A DNA stretch of 41,216 bases from Triparma columacea. Lineage: Eukaryota; Sar; Bolidophyceae; Parmales; Triparmaceae. The stretch covers positions 1-41,216 of the forward strand of contig BRYA01000995.1 in assembly GCA_030267965.1 (NCBI GenBank), given 5' to 3'. The translations under genes and the position numbers were made by a program. The notes under the pieces were generated by a model, which was not told the origin of the DNA, made no database searches, and saw only the letters and a list, made by a program, of their open reading frames with translations. This document shows, in pieces, positions 9,949-19,387 of this stretch (position 1 is its first letter; every line of letters starts with the position of its first letter).

Positions 9949-11049
9949 ATGTTAATTAAAGTGCTTAATTTGCAATTATTACTCCTTGTCGTTACATCAT
10001 CGTCATCAACATCATCAACATACACTAATAATGTACATAAATCCCATAATAGGGGAATAAGTAGTGAGCATGAAATCCGACCTCGCTCTAATCAATGCTC
10101 AAATATAGATATACAAACACTTTATAACAAATGTACAAGCAAACAGAGAATCGAAAATGTGAACAACGACAAAAATCAACCTTATAACTCACCAATACAA
10201 CAAGACTTTCAAAAATACACAAACAATAAACGCAAAGTTACACATTGTCACTCCAACTATCACTCACATTGTAACTCTAATCCTCAATCATATCTACAAT
10301 CAAATCTACAATTAAGAGGTGGCGCAAGCAGTGACTGGTCCTCCTCATACACCGATAGCTGGTCTGGTGATTCCAATGGTCCCTCCCAAGGTGGTGGTTG
10401 GGATAATGATTACGCAGACTCCTCCTCCCGTTCCCGTTACCCCTCCTCATCTTCTTCCCCTCGTTCCGGTATCTCCGCTCCTAACATACCTCATCTCTCC
10501 GGATTCGCGAACCGTCAATTAGGCTTCCTCCTCTTAACCTTTGGTTCCGTTCTAACTCTCCTCGGAATCGCTCTATTCTTCGAGAAGAACCTCCTCCGTT
10601 TCGGCAACCTCCTATTCATCGCTGGTATACCCATGGTAATAGGTCCAGGTCGTACAGCATCGTATTTCCTACAGCCTAAAAAATCACGTGCAACGGGGTG
10701 CTTGGGTCTGGGGATTGTTATGGTGCTGGCGGGGAGACCGATGATCGGGATGGGGATGGAGGCTTTTGGGGTGCTTAATCTGTTCGGGAATTTATTCCCG
10801 ATTGTTGGGATTATGGTTAAGAGACTACCTGCTATGTTCGGGGTTGGTGGTGGTAGTGGGGGTATGGGGGGTGGTGGTGGTGGAGGTAGGAGAGGAGGTA
10901 GGGATGAGGAAGAACCATACTATGAGGGAGGGTACGGAAGTGAGGGGGGAGGGGGATATAATGAGGGGAGGGAGGAGGGGGGGGGAGGGGAGTGGGACGA
11001 ATATGAAAGAACGGGAGGAGGGGAATGGGGGGGAGGGAACGAATGGTGA
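9949..11049 (+). CDS. GOT1-like four-helix vesicle transport protein with signal-like N-terminus
   Basis: A 366-residue frame. Residues about 187-300 match the GOT1/SFT2 pattern: four hydrophobic helices with LLTFGSVLTLLGIALFFEKN, a conserved L-L-F-I-A-G-I-P-M-V-I-G-P-G-R turn, and G-x-P-M-I-G-M. GOT1 proteins act in ER-Golgi vesicle fusion. This copy is odd. It begins with a hydrophobic signal-like stretch (residues 1-20), then about 100 Asn/Ser/His-rich residues from A-rich DNA, then LRGGASS. The C-terminus (from ~303) is Gly/Glu-rich from G-run DNA. Canonical GOT1 is about 140 residues with no signal peptide. The leader may be a real targeting extension, or 9949-10320 may include untranslated sequence or an intron. 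No later ATG precedes the domain, so 9949 is the only in-frame start seen. Confidence 0.7.
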   Translation: MLIKVLNLQLLLLVVTSSSSTSSTYTNNVHKSHNRGISSEHEIRPRSNQCSNIDIQTLYNKCTSKQRIENVNNDKNQPYNSPIQQDFQKYTNNKRKVTHCHSNYHSHCNSNPQSYLQSNLQLRGGASSDWSSSYTDSWSGDSNGPSQGGGWDNDYADSSSRSRYPSSSSSPRSGISAPNIPHLSGFANRQLGFLLLTFGSVLTLLGIALFFEKNLLRFGNLLFIAGIPMVIGPGRTASYFLQPKKSRATGCLGLGIVMVLAGRPMIGMGMEAFGVLNLFGNLFPIVGIMVKRLPAMFGVGGGSGGMGGGGGGGRRGGRDEEEPYYEGGYGSEGGGGYNEGREEGGGGEWDEYERTGGGEWGGGNEW

Positions 11050-11644
11050 ACACTCATTTCGGGGGGTTTTCGCGAGAAAGGATTCCCTGAATAATTGAAC
11101 ATTGGGAGAATGGAAGGAACAGTGTTTTGCAATTAGAATTGTCTCAGATTTCTTTAGTAAATCAAGGTCAGTATGTATACCAAATCGGGCGCCTTTACTC
11201 CTATACTCCCATTTAAAGTACAAATCTTGCTATTGTTGTACCACCGATTCAACTTTTTTCTCGCATACGCCCCCAAATGTGGAGAAAATAGACTCCCTTG
11301 TGCGTTTTGCCGTCGCCACCCACCCAGTTGTTTCTGTGCGATTATTTGGCCATCAGAGAGGTATATCAATATAACTACTGTCGATATGGGGACAAACGTA
11401 TTAGTTGTTATCGTTGAAAGGGCGCTTTCACCTCCTAGACGTCACAAAGAGGATATATTGGACACTTCTTTGGGCCAAACAAAAGCCGCCTGTCATAAGT
11501 TATTAACATTGGTAATGGCACTGTTAACCTCCTAGACGTCACAAAGAGGATATATTGGACACTTTTCTTCGGACACAAAACAAACAAACAAAGAAGCCTC
11601 CTATCAGACTTAATTCTAACTCTCTCCAATCGCAGCAATATAAC
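11050..11644. other. Intergenic region upstream of the DUF285 gene
   Basis: No convincing coding frame. It contains a perfect 37-bp direct repeat at 11431-11467 and 11528-11564 (annotated separately). The sequence near 11560-11640 is A-rich and probably the 5' leader of the DUF285 gene. Confidence 0.6.
11431..11564. repeat. 37-bp direct repeat pair, 97-bp offset
   Basis: Two identical 37-bp copies occupy 11431-11467 and 11528-11564. They start CCTCCTAGACGTCAC and end GATATATTGGACACTT. Each holds a GACGTCAC core, similar to the CRE/C-box site bound by bZIP factors. The second copy ends 80 bp before the likely start codon of the DUF285 gene at 11645. They may be promoter elements or the trace of a small duplication. 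Confidence 0.8.
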
Positions 11645-14600
11645 ATGATAATTCGTAGTTTGATTATACCCCTCTTCCTCCTGGTGTCGATACTGGTTTA
11701 CACTATTGTCGCGGAAGCTCCTTGTGAGGACACAACTAGCCTGATCTCTAGCACGAGAACCACAAGGACGAAGCTTTGCTCTGTTATCCACAGCAAACTG
11801 ATCTCAGCGAACAACGACAACGAAGAAGCTCAGTTCAACAAAGTCTTTAACAGGAACTGCGGCCCCGGCACTGCTACCTCGCAGTGGGAGTACTTCCCCG
11901 GCAACTGCACGTGCACCTGCGGCATGGACTTCACTGGGCCCACTGACAACCCGACGCCTGCACCCACTCCCGTCCCTACCCCTACTCCCACGCCTGCACC
12001 CACTCCGGCCTCTTGTTTTGACTNNNNNNNNNNNNNNNNNNNNNCGACGAAGCTACTTTCAACAGAGTCAAAAAGAGGAACTGCGGCCCCGGCCCTGCTA
12101 ACTGGCAGTGGGGTTACTTCCCCGGCAACTGCACGTGCACGTGCGCCAAGGAATTCTGCCTCGACGATAGTAGCTTCAGAACGGCACTTGATCTCTGGTT
12201 TATTAATCAACCCCTTGCGATAAGCACATACGGCAACATCGCGAACTGGTAAGTAGTTGGAAGAACAAGCGAGTAGAGAGGATGCAGATGGGGTTATGTG
12301 GTGGGCAGGCGGACTAAGTGAGACGGGAAAACGAAGCATCACGGAAGGGTGGGCACGCAAGCCCCAGTAACAACTAACCCTTATATTATTCTCTTCTCGG
12401 CAATCCGCCCCCTGCGGACCCAAATTGAATCGACGGCTGTGCAGGTGCACGAGGGATGTCACTGACATGTCGTATGCATTCCAACGCAAATTTACATTCA
12501 ACGAGGACATCAGCGGATGGGATGTCTCGAGTGTCACTGATATGGAGAGTATGTTCCGGTGAGTATTGAGAGAGCTTTGGAGATGAGGTCTTTGTGGTTT
12601 GCGTGATATCTTTGCAGCATCCTATTTTAAGCAATATACTCGCTTCTCATTCTAACATTCACACATGCACACGCAAATCTCATATTGCACATCACCACTC
12701 GGCCTTGAATTAAACGCAGTGGCGCTTATGTCTTCAACCAGAACATTGGGAACTGGGATGTCTCAAGTGTCACTGAAATGTATCAGATGTTCAAGTGAGT
12801 ATTGAGAGATGCTTTGGAGATGAGGTCTTCGTGGTTTGCGTGCTTTCTTTGCTGCATTCTATTTTAAGTAATATGCTCGCTTCTCATTCTAACATTCACA
12901 CACGCACAATCAAATCTCATCTCACACATCTCCCCTCGGCTTTGAATTCAACGCAGTGGCGCTTTGGTCTTCAACCAGGATATTGGAAGTTGGAATGTCT
13001 CGAGTGTCACTGATATGGAGAGTATGTTCGTGTGAGTATTGAGAGATGCTTTGGAGATGAGGTCTTTGTGTTTTGCGTGTTACCTTTGCTGCATCCTATT
13101 TTAAGTAATATACTCGCTTCTCATTCTGACATTCACACACGCACACGCAAATCTAATCTCGCACATTTCCACTCGGCATTAAACTAAATGCAGTGCGGCA
13201 GATGACTTCAACCAGGATATTGGGAGTTGGGATGTCTCGAGTGTCACTGACATGCAGTTTATGTTCCGGTGAGTATTGAGAGATGCTTTGGAGATGAGGT
13301 CTTCGTGGTTTGCTGTTATCGCTGCTGCATTCTATTTTAAGTAATACACTCGCTTCTCATTCTAACATTCCCACACGCACACGCAAATTTCATCTTGCAC
13401 ATCTCCACTCGGCATTGAATTCAACGCAGTAACGCTTATGACTTCAACAAGGATATTGGGAGTTGGGATGTCTCCAGTGTCACTGACATGTTTGGAATGT
13501 TCAGGTGAGTATTGAGAGATGCTTTTGAAATGAGGTCTTCGTGGATTGCGTGTTACCTTTGCTGCATCCTATTTTAAGTAATATACTCGCTTCTCATTCT
13601 GACATTCACACATGCACACGCAAATCTCATCTTGCACATCACCACTCGGCATTGAATTCAACGCAGTTTCGCAGAAGTCTTCAACGAGGACATCAGCGGA
13701 TGGGATGTCTCGAGTGTCACTGATATGGAGAGTATGTTCCGGTGAGTACTGAGAGATGCTTTGGAGATGAGGTCTATGTGGTTTGCATGTTATCTTTGCT
13801 GCATTCTATTTTAATAATATACGTTCGCTTCTCAGTCTAACATTCACATATGCACACGCAAATCTCATCTCGCACATCTCCACTCGGCATTGAATTAAAC
13901 GCAGTAACGCAGAAGTCTTCAACCAGGATATTGGAAGTTGGAATGTCTCTAGTGTCACTAACATGAATTTAATGTTCGGGTGAGTATTGAGAGATGCTTT
14001 GGAGATGAGGTCTATGTGGTTTGCATGTTATCTTTGTGGCATTCTATTTTAAGTAATATACTCGCTTCTCATTCTCACATTCACATACGCACACGCAAAT
14101 CTCATCTCGCACATCTCCACTCGGCATTGAATTCAACGCAGTAACGCAGAAGTCTTCAACCAGGATATTGGGAGTTGGAATGTCTCGAGTGTCACTGTTA
14201 TGTCTGATATGTTCTAGTGAGTATTGAGAGATGCTTTGGAGATGAGGTCTTTGTGGTTTGCATGTTATCTTTGCTGCATTCTATTTTAAGTGTAATACAC
14301 TCGCTTCTCATTCTAACATTCACACACGCACACGCAAATCTCATCTCGCACATTTCCACTCGGCCTTGAATTAAACGCAGTGAGGCCTATGTCTTCAACC
14401 AGAATATTGGAAGTTGGGATGTCTCCAGTGTCACTGAGATGAATTTAATGTTCTAGTGAGTATTGAGAGATGATTTTGAGATGAGGTCTTCGTAGTTTGC
14501 GTGCTATCTTTGCTGCATTCTATTTTAAGTAATATATTTGCTTCTCATTCTGACATTCACACATGCACACGCAAATCTCATCTCGCATATCTCCACTCGG

Positions 14601-17600
14601 CATTGAATTCAACGCAGTTTCGCAGAAGTCTTCAACCAGGATATTGGGAGTTGGAATGTCTCAAGTGTCACTACCATGAAGAAGATGTTCCGGTGAGTAT
14701 TGAGAGATGCTTTGGAGACGAGGTCTTTGTGGTTTGCGTGCTATCTTTGTGGCATTCTATATTAAGCAATACACTCGCTTCTCATTCTAACATTCATACA
14801 CGCACACGCAAATCTCATCTCGCACATCTCCACTCGGCATTGAATTCAACACAGTAACGCTTATGAATTCAACAAGAGCATTGGGAGTTGGAATGTCTCG
14901 AGTGTCACTGACATGGAGGAGATGTTCGCGTGAGTATTGAGAGATGCTTTTGAGACGAGGTCTTCGTAGTTTGCGTGCTATCTTTTCTGCATTCTATTTT
15001 AAGTAATATACTCGCTTCTCATTCTGACATTCACACACGCACGCGCAAATCACCTCGCACATCTCCACTCGGCATTGAATTCAACGCAGTTACGCGACCG
15101 ACTTCAACCAGGATATTGGGAGTTGGGATGTCTCGAGTGTCACTGACATGGAGGGTATGTTCGCGTGAGTATTGAGAGATGCTTTTGAGACGAGGTCTTT
15201 GTAGTTTGCGTGTTATCTTTGCTGCATTCTATTTTAAGTAATACACTCGCTTCTCATTCTGACATTCACACACGCACACATAAATCTCATCTCGCACATC
15301 TCCACTCGGCCTTGAATTAAACGCAGTTATGCAGAAGCCTTCAACCAGGATATTGGGAGTTGGAATGTCTCGAGTGTCACTACCATGGAGGAAATGTTCA
15401 AGTGAGTAGTGAGAGATGCTTTGGAGTGGAGGTCCTCGTGGTTTGTGTGTTATCTATGATGCATTCAATTTTAAGTAATATACTCACTTCTCATTCTAAC
15501 ATTCACATACGCACACGCAAATCTCATCTCGCACATCTCCACTCGGCATTGAATTCAACACAGTTACGCGACCGACTTCAACCAGGATATTGGGAGTTGG
15601 AATGTCTCAAGTGTCACTAACATGGAGGGTATGTTCTTGTGAGTATTGAGAGATGCTTTGGAGATGAGGTCTTTGTGGTTTGAATGTTATCTTTGTGGCA
15701 TTCTATTTTAAGTAATACACTCGCTTCTCATTCTAACATTCACATACGCACACGCAAATCACATCTCGCACATCTCCACTCGGCATTGAATTAAACGCAG
15801 TAACGCAGAAGTCTTCAACCAGGATATTGGGAGTTGGGATGTCTCTAGTGTCACTGACATGGAGGGTATGTTCTAGTGAGTATTGAGAGATGCTTAAGGG
15901 GCGAGGTCTTTGTGGTTTGCATGTTATCTTTGTGGCATTCTATTTTAAGGAATATACGTTCGCTTCTCATTCTAACATTCACACATGCACACGCAAATCT
16001 CATCTCGCACATCTCCACTCGGCATTGAATTCAACACAGTGATGCTTATGAATTCAACAAGAGCATTGGGAGTTGGAATGTCTCGAGTGTCACTGACATG
16101 GAGGAGATGTTCTCGTGAGTATTGAGAGATGCTTTTGAGACGAGGTCTTTGTAGTTTGCGTGCTATCTTTTCTGCATTCTATTTTAAGTAATATACTCGC
16201 TTCTCATTCTGACATTCACACACGCACGCGCAAATCTCATCTTGCACATCACCACTCGGCATTGAATTCAACGCAGTTACGCGACCGACTTCAACCAGGA
16301 TATTGGGAGTTGGAATGTCTCGAGTGTCACTTACATGTCTGAAATGTTCCGGTGAGTATTGAGTGATAATTTTGAGACGAGGTCTTTGTGGTTTGCGTGC
16401 TATCTTTGCTGCATTCTATTTTAAGTAATACACTCGCTTCTCAGTCTAACATTCACATACCCACACGCAAATCACATCTCGCATATCTCCACTCGGCATT
16501 GAATTAAACGCAGTAACGCAGAAGCCTTCAACCAGGATATTGGGAGTTGGAATGTCTCGAGTGTCACTTACATGTCTGAAATGTTCCGGTGAGTATTGAG
16601 AGATGATTTTGAGACGAGGTCTTAGTGGTTTGCGTGCTATCTTTGCTGCATTCTATTTTAAGTAATATACTCGACTCATTCTAACATTCACACACGCACA
16701 CGCAAATCACATCTCGCACCTCTCCACTCGGCCTTGCATTCAACGCAGTGAGGCATTTGCATTCAACCAGGATATTGGGAGTTGGGATGTCTCTAGTGTC
16801 ACTGACATGGAGGGTATGTTCGCGTGAGTATTTATTGATGCTTTGGAGTGGAGGTCTTTGTGGGGTTTGCGTGCTATCTTTGCTGCATTCTATTTAAAGG
16901 AATATACGTTCGCTTCTCATTCTAACATTCACATACGCACACGCAAATCTCATCTCGCACATCTCCACTCGGCATTGAATTCAACACAGTGATGCTTATG
17001 AATTCAACAAGAGCATTGGGAGTTGGGATGTCTCGAGTGTCACTGACATGGAGGGTATGTTCGCGTGAGTATTGAGAGATGCTTTTGAGACGAGGTCTTT
17101 GTAGTTTGCGTGCTATCTTTTCTGCATTCTATTTTAAGTAATACACTCGCTTCTCATTCTAACATTCACACATGCACACGCAAATCTCATCTTGCACATT
17201 ACCACTCGGCATTGAATTAAACGCAGTAACGCAGAAGCCTTCAACCAGGATATTGGGAGTTGGAATGTCTCTAGTGTCACTGACATGTCTGAAATGTTCG
17301 TGTGAGTATTGAGAGATGCTTTGGAGATGAGGTCTTTGTGTTTTGCGTGCTATCTTTGCTGCATTCTATTTTATGTAATATTCTCGCTTCTTATTCTAAC
17401 ACTCACACATGCACACGCAAATCACATCTCGCACCTCTCCGCTATGCCTTGAATTCAACGCAGTTACGCGACCGACTTCAACCAGGATATTGGGAGTTGG
17501 GATGTCTCCAGTGTCACTGACATGTTTGGAATGTTCGCGTGAGTATTTATTGATGCTTTGGAGTGGAGGTCTTTGTGGGGTTTGCGTGCTATCTTTGCTG

Positions 17601-18224
17601 CATTCTATTTTAAGGAATATACGTTCGCTTCTCATTCTAACATTCACATACGCACACGCAAATCTCATCTCGCACATCTCCACTCGGCATTGAATTCAAC
17701 ACAGTGATGCTTATGAATTCAACAAGAGCATTGGGAGTTGGGATGTCTCGAGTGTCACTGACATGGAGGGTATGTTCGCGTGAGTATTGAGAGATGCTTT
17801 TGAGACGAGGTCTTTGTAGTTTGCGTGCTATCTTTTCTGCATTCTATTTTAAGTAATATACTTGCTTCTCATTCTAACATTCACACATGCACACGCAAAT
17901 CTCATCTTGCACATCTCCACTCGTCATTGAATTAAACGCAGTTTCGCAGCAGTCTTCAACCAGGATATTGGGAGTTGGGATGTCTCGAGTGTCACGAATA
18001 TGGCGTTTATGTTCGAAGGCGCAATTGCCTTTGTCAAGGACGTCAAGGTCTGGAACATATGCAAAGTCGGCACTGGCAATTTTGATTCCATGTTCACTGA
18101 CTCCGGCCAACCAACAGCTAATCTGGTACCCAATGCTAACGGAGAATGCATTGATTGCCCTGACGGTACCACCTCTGGCTCCGGAAAGTACGTATCGGGC
18201 CAAAACCCTTGCACCTCAATCTAA
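11645..18224 (+). CDS. Secreted DUF285 (BspA-type) repeat protein, 25 exons
   Basis: Exon 1 (11645-12248, with a 21-N gap) encodes a signal peptide, two copies of a Cys motif ([13 protein letters not shown]) and a P-T-P-A-P-T linker. Exon 2 is 12445-12558. Exons 3-24 are each exactly 75 nt, phase 2 on both sides, and start at 12720, 12957, 13194, 13430, 13667, 13905, 14142, 14381, 14618, 14855, 15090, 15327, 15564, 15801, 16040, 16277, 16514, 16749, 16990, 17227, 17464 and 17705. Exon 25 (17942-18224) ends the repeats and adds a Cys-rich tail (C-x2-C-P-D-G-T-T). Each 75-nt exon is one 25-residue DUF285 repeat, consensus [19 protein letters not shown]285/BspA repeats form leucine-rich-like solenoids on surface proteins of mycoplasmas and protists. 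Likely role: secreted or wall-associated binding protein. The frame across the gap needs a length of 1 mod 3, so 21 N is not the true size. Start chosen because the signal peptide begins there. Confidence 0.85.
12024..12044. other. Assembly gap (21 N) inside DUF285 exon 1
   Basis: The run of N lies between two copies of a Cys-rich motif (upstream E-A-Q-F-N-K..RNCGPG, downstream E-A-T-F-N-R..RNCGPG). The coding frame before the gap runs into the frame after it only if the real gap is 1 mod 3, so bases are missing or the tandem motif was collapsed. The apparent frameshift is an assembly artefact. Confidence 0.95.
12559..17941 (+). repeat. Tandem 237-bp exon-intron cassette array (DUF285 gene)
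   Basis: Twenty-three near-identical introns flank 22 exons of 75 nt. Unit spacing is 235-241 bp, mode 237; most introns are 160-164 nt, two are 166. Every array intron starts GTGAGT, ends ACGCAG, ATGCAG or ACACAG, and keeps a block ending ATTCT(A/G/C)ACATTCACA, whose YTNAC core could be the branch point. By eye the introns are at least as similar to each other as the exons, which means units spread by duplication or conversion of whole exon-intron cassettes. Higher-order duplication is visible: about 400 bp from 16824 and from 17539 match almost perfectly and share rare variants (offset 715 bp, three units). Confidence 0.93.
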
Positions 18225-18636
18225 TCTCCCCCACTATCTCGCCACCATCATAATGAATGAGAGGGAAATTGGGTGCCGGGACGCGGAAAGTAGGTCGTGC
18301 GGGACGGAAAGAGGTATGTTGAAACTCTGCCAGTCCGCCCACACGTAAAAATTAGGAAAACACAGAAACGACGGGAAATGGGGGTGATTAGGAGGGTTTG
18401 ATGTGATTAAGAGAGAGACGCAATGACTGGAGTGAAAGTTGGGAGTTCTCTAATCACTGGTTTAGGTTAAGTAAGTGTAGTCGTTGGTTATCAAACATTA
18501 TTTTTAACCCTACACCCTACCCCTATATAATTCTGAGGAAGCAGGGACAAGTTTCGTTGAAAGCGGGGGGTGATTAAAATACATGCGGCTTTCTTAACAC
18601 AATGACAAACAAAACATTCGAGCCGACCGAGACAAT
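18225..18636. other. Intergenic region between convergent genes
   Basis: This 412-bp stretch lies between the stop codons of the DUF285 gene (+) and frataxin (-). It must hold both 3' ends. I see no coding frame with recognisable features, no RNA gene and no repeat beyond short A/G-rich runs. Confidence 0.6.
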
Positions 18637-19170
18637 TTAAGACCCAATTTCGTCCCACTCAACCTCGATTTTACCCCCAGTCGCATCTTCGACTTCCTCC
18701 TCTAAGAGTTCCCTCAAAATCACCCCATCCCTCGTACCCCTCCACTCCCCTTCTACCCACTCGAACCTAAGAGGCCCCGAGACGGGAGAGCTCCACCATA
18801 TCTGCTTGTTCGGGGTCTGTTTGTTGATCACCCACGTCCCAGCCTTCCCTAGCGTGACATTGAGAACGCCAGAGGCAAACACACAGTCAATGCCAGGGAT
18901 GGACTCATCAAGAAGGTCGAAACCATCCTGTAAGGCCATCAAGGTGGAGTCTGAGATAGCATGGAACTCGTTTTCGTTGGAAAACGCGGAGAAGTGACAG
19001 CGACCGGAAGAGGAGGAGGTTGTGAGTGGGTGAGAGGGGTGCAGACGGGGGTGTGGGGGGGGAATGAGAAGGTAAGAGGTTATATTTGATGATTTAGGGG
19101 CGTTTATGACATGTCTTGTGCGACGCAATGAACGCAGAGACAATTTTGCTGCTCGAGATATGCCTTGCAT
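18637..19170 (-). CDS. FXN: Frataxin, mitochondrial
   Basis: Single exon, 177 residues from the chosen ATG at 19170. The N-terminus is a classic mitochondrial presequence (QGISRAAKLSLRSLRRTRHV). The C-terminal half matches frataxin: an acidic first helix (F-H-A-I-S-D-S-T-L-M-A-L-Q-D-G-F-D-L-L-D), then G-V-L-N-V-T-L-G, G-T-W-V-I-N-K-Q-T-P-N-K-Q-I-W-W-S-S-P-V-S-G-P, and the final helix with L-R-E-L-L-E-E-E. Frataxin binds the iron-sulfur cluster assembly complex in the matrix and promotes sulfur transfer. The acidic ridge and the N-K-Q-I-W-W-S-S-P strand are intact. An in-frame ATG at 19227 would place 19 residues before the presequence, so 19170 is preferred. It is divergent from the RlmN gene. 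Confidence 0.92.
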   Translation of the reverse strand: MQGISRAAKLSLRSLRRTRHVINAPKSSNITSYLLIPPPHPRLHPSHPLTTSSSSGRCHFSAFSNENEFHAISDSTLMALQDGFDLLDESIPGIDCVFASGVLNVTLGKAGTWVINKQTPNKQIWWSSPVSGPLRFEWVEGEWRGTRDGVILRELLEEEVEDATGGKIEVEWDEIGS

Positions 19171-19387
19171 TGTGTGAAATTTGCTTTTTCCAATGATTAC
19201 AATTTTCTCTAAGGCAAAGCAACCCACCTTATCGTGTCGAAACGACAGTCAGGAGCATTGTACTGCACCATAGTAGCAAGGACTTGCACACCATACACCC
19301 GCAGAACTTCCCAAACCCCTCCCACCCCCTACTCCCCCCTGCCCTCCCCGCACCATTACCTTTCCAACCTAGATTCCAACCCTTACA
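19171..19387. promoter_or_regulatory. Divergent promoter, frataxin / RlmN
   Basis: These 217 bp separate the start codons of two divergently transcribed genes and should contain both core promoters and 5' leaders. The plus-strand part near 19310-19380 is C-rich. No specific factor site was recognised. Confidence 0.4.

Noticed and set aside
12024..12060. Frameshift or pseudogene in DUF285 exon 1
   Set aside because: The frame change coincides exactly with the run of N, so it is a gap-size artefact, not a mutation.
12795..17693. Multiple plus-strand frames with repeated [19 protein letters not shown] peptides
   Set aside because: They are translations of the ~162-nt introns of the DUF285 gene read in another frame; the donors, acceptors and phases explain the region fully.
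12559..17941. CRISPR-like or satellite array
   Set aside because: Units are 237 bp, include a coding exon with conserved reading frame and splice signals, and have no short repeat/unique spacer pattern.
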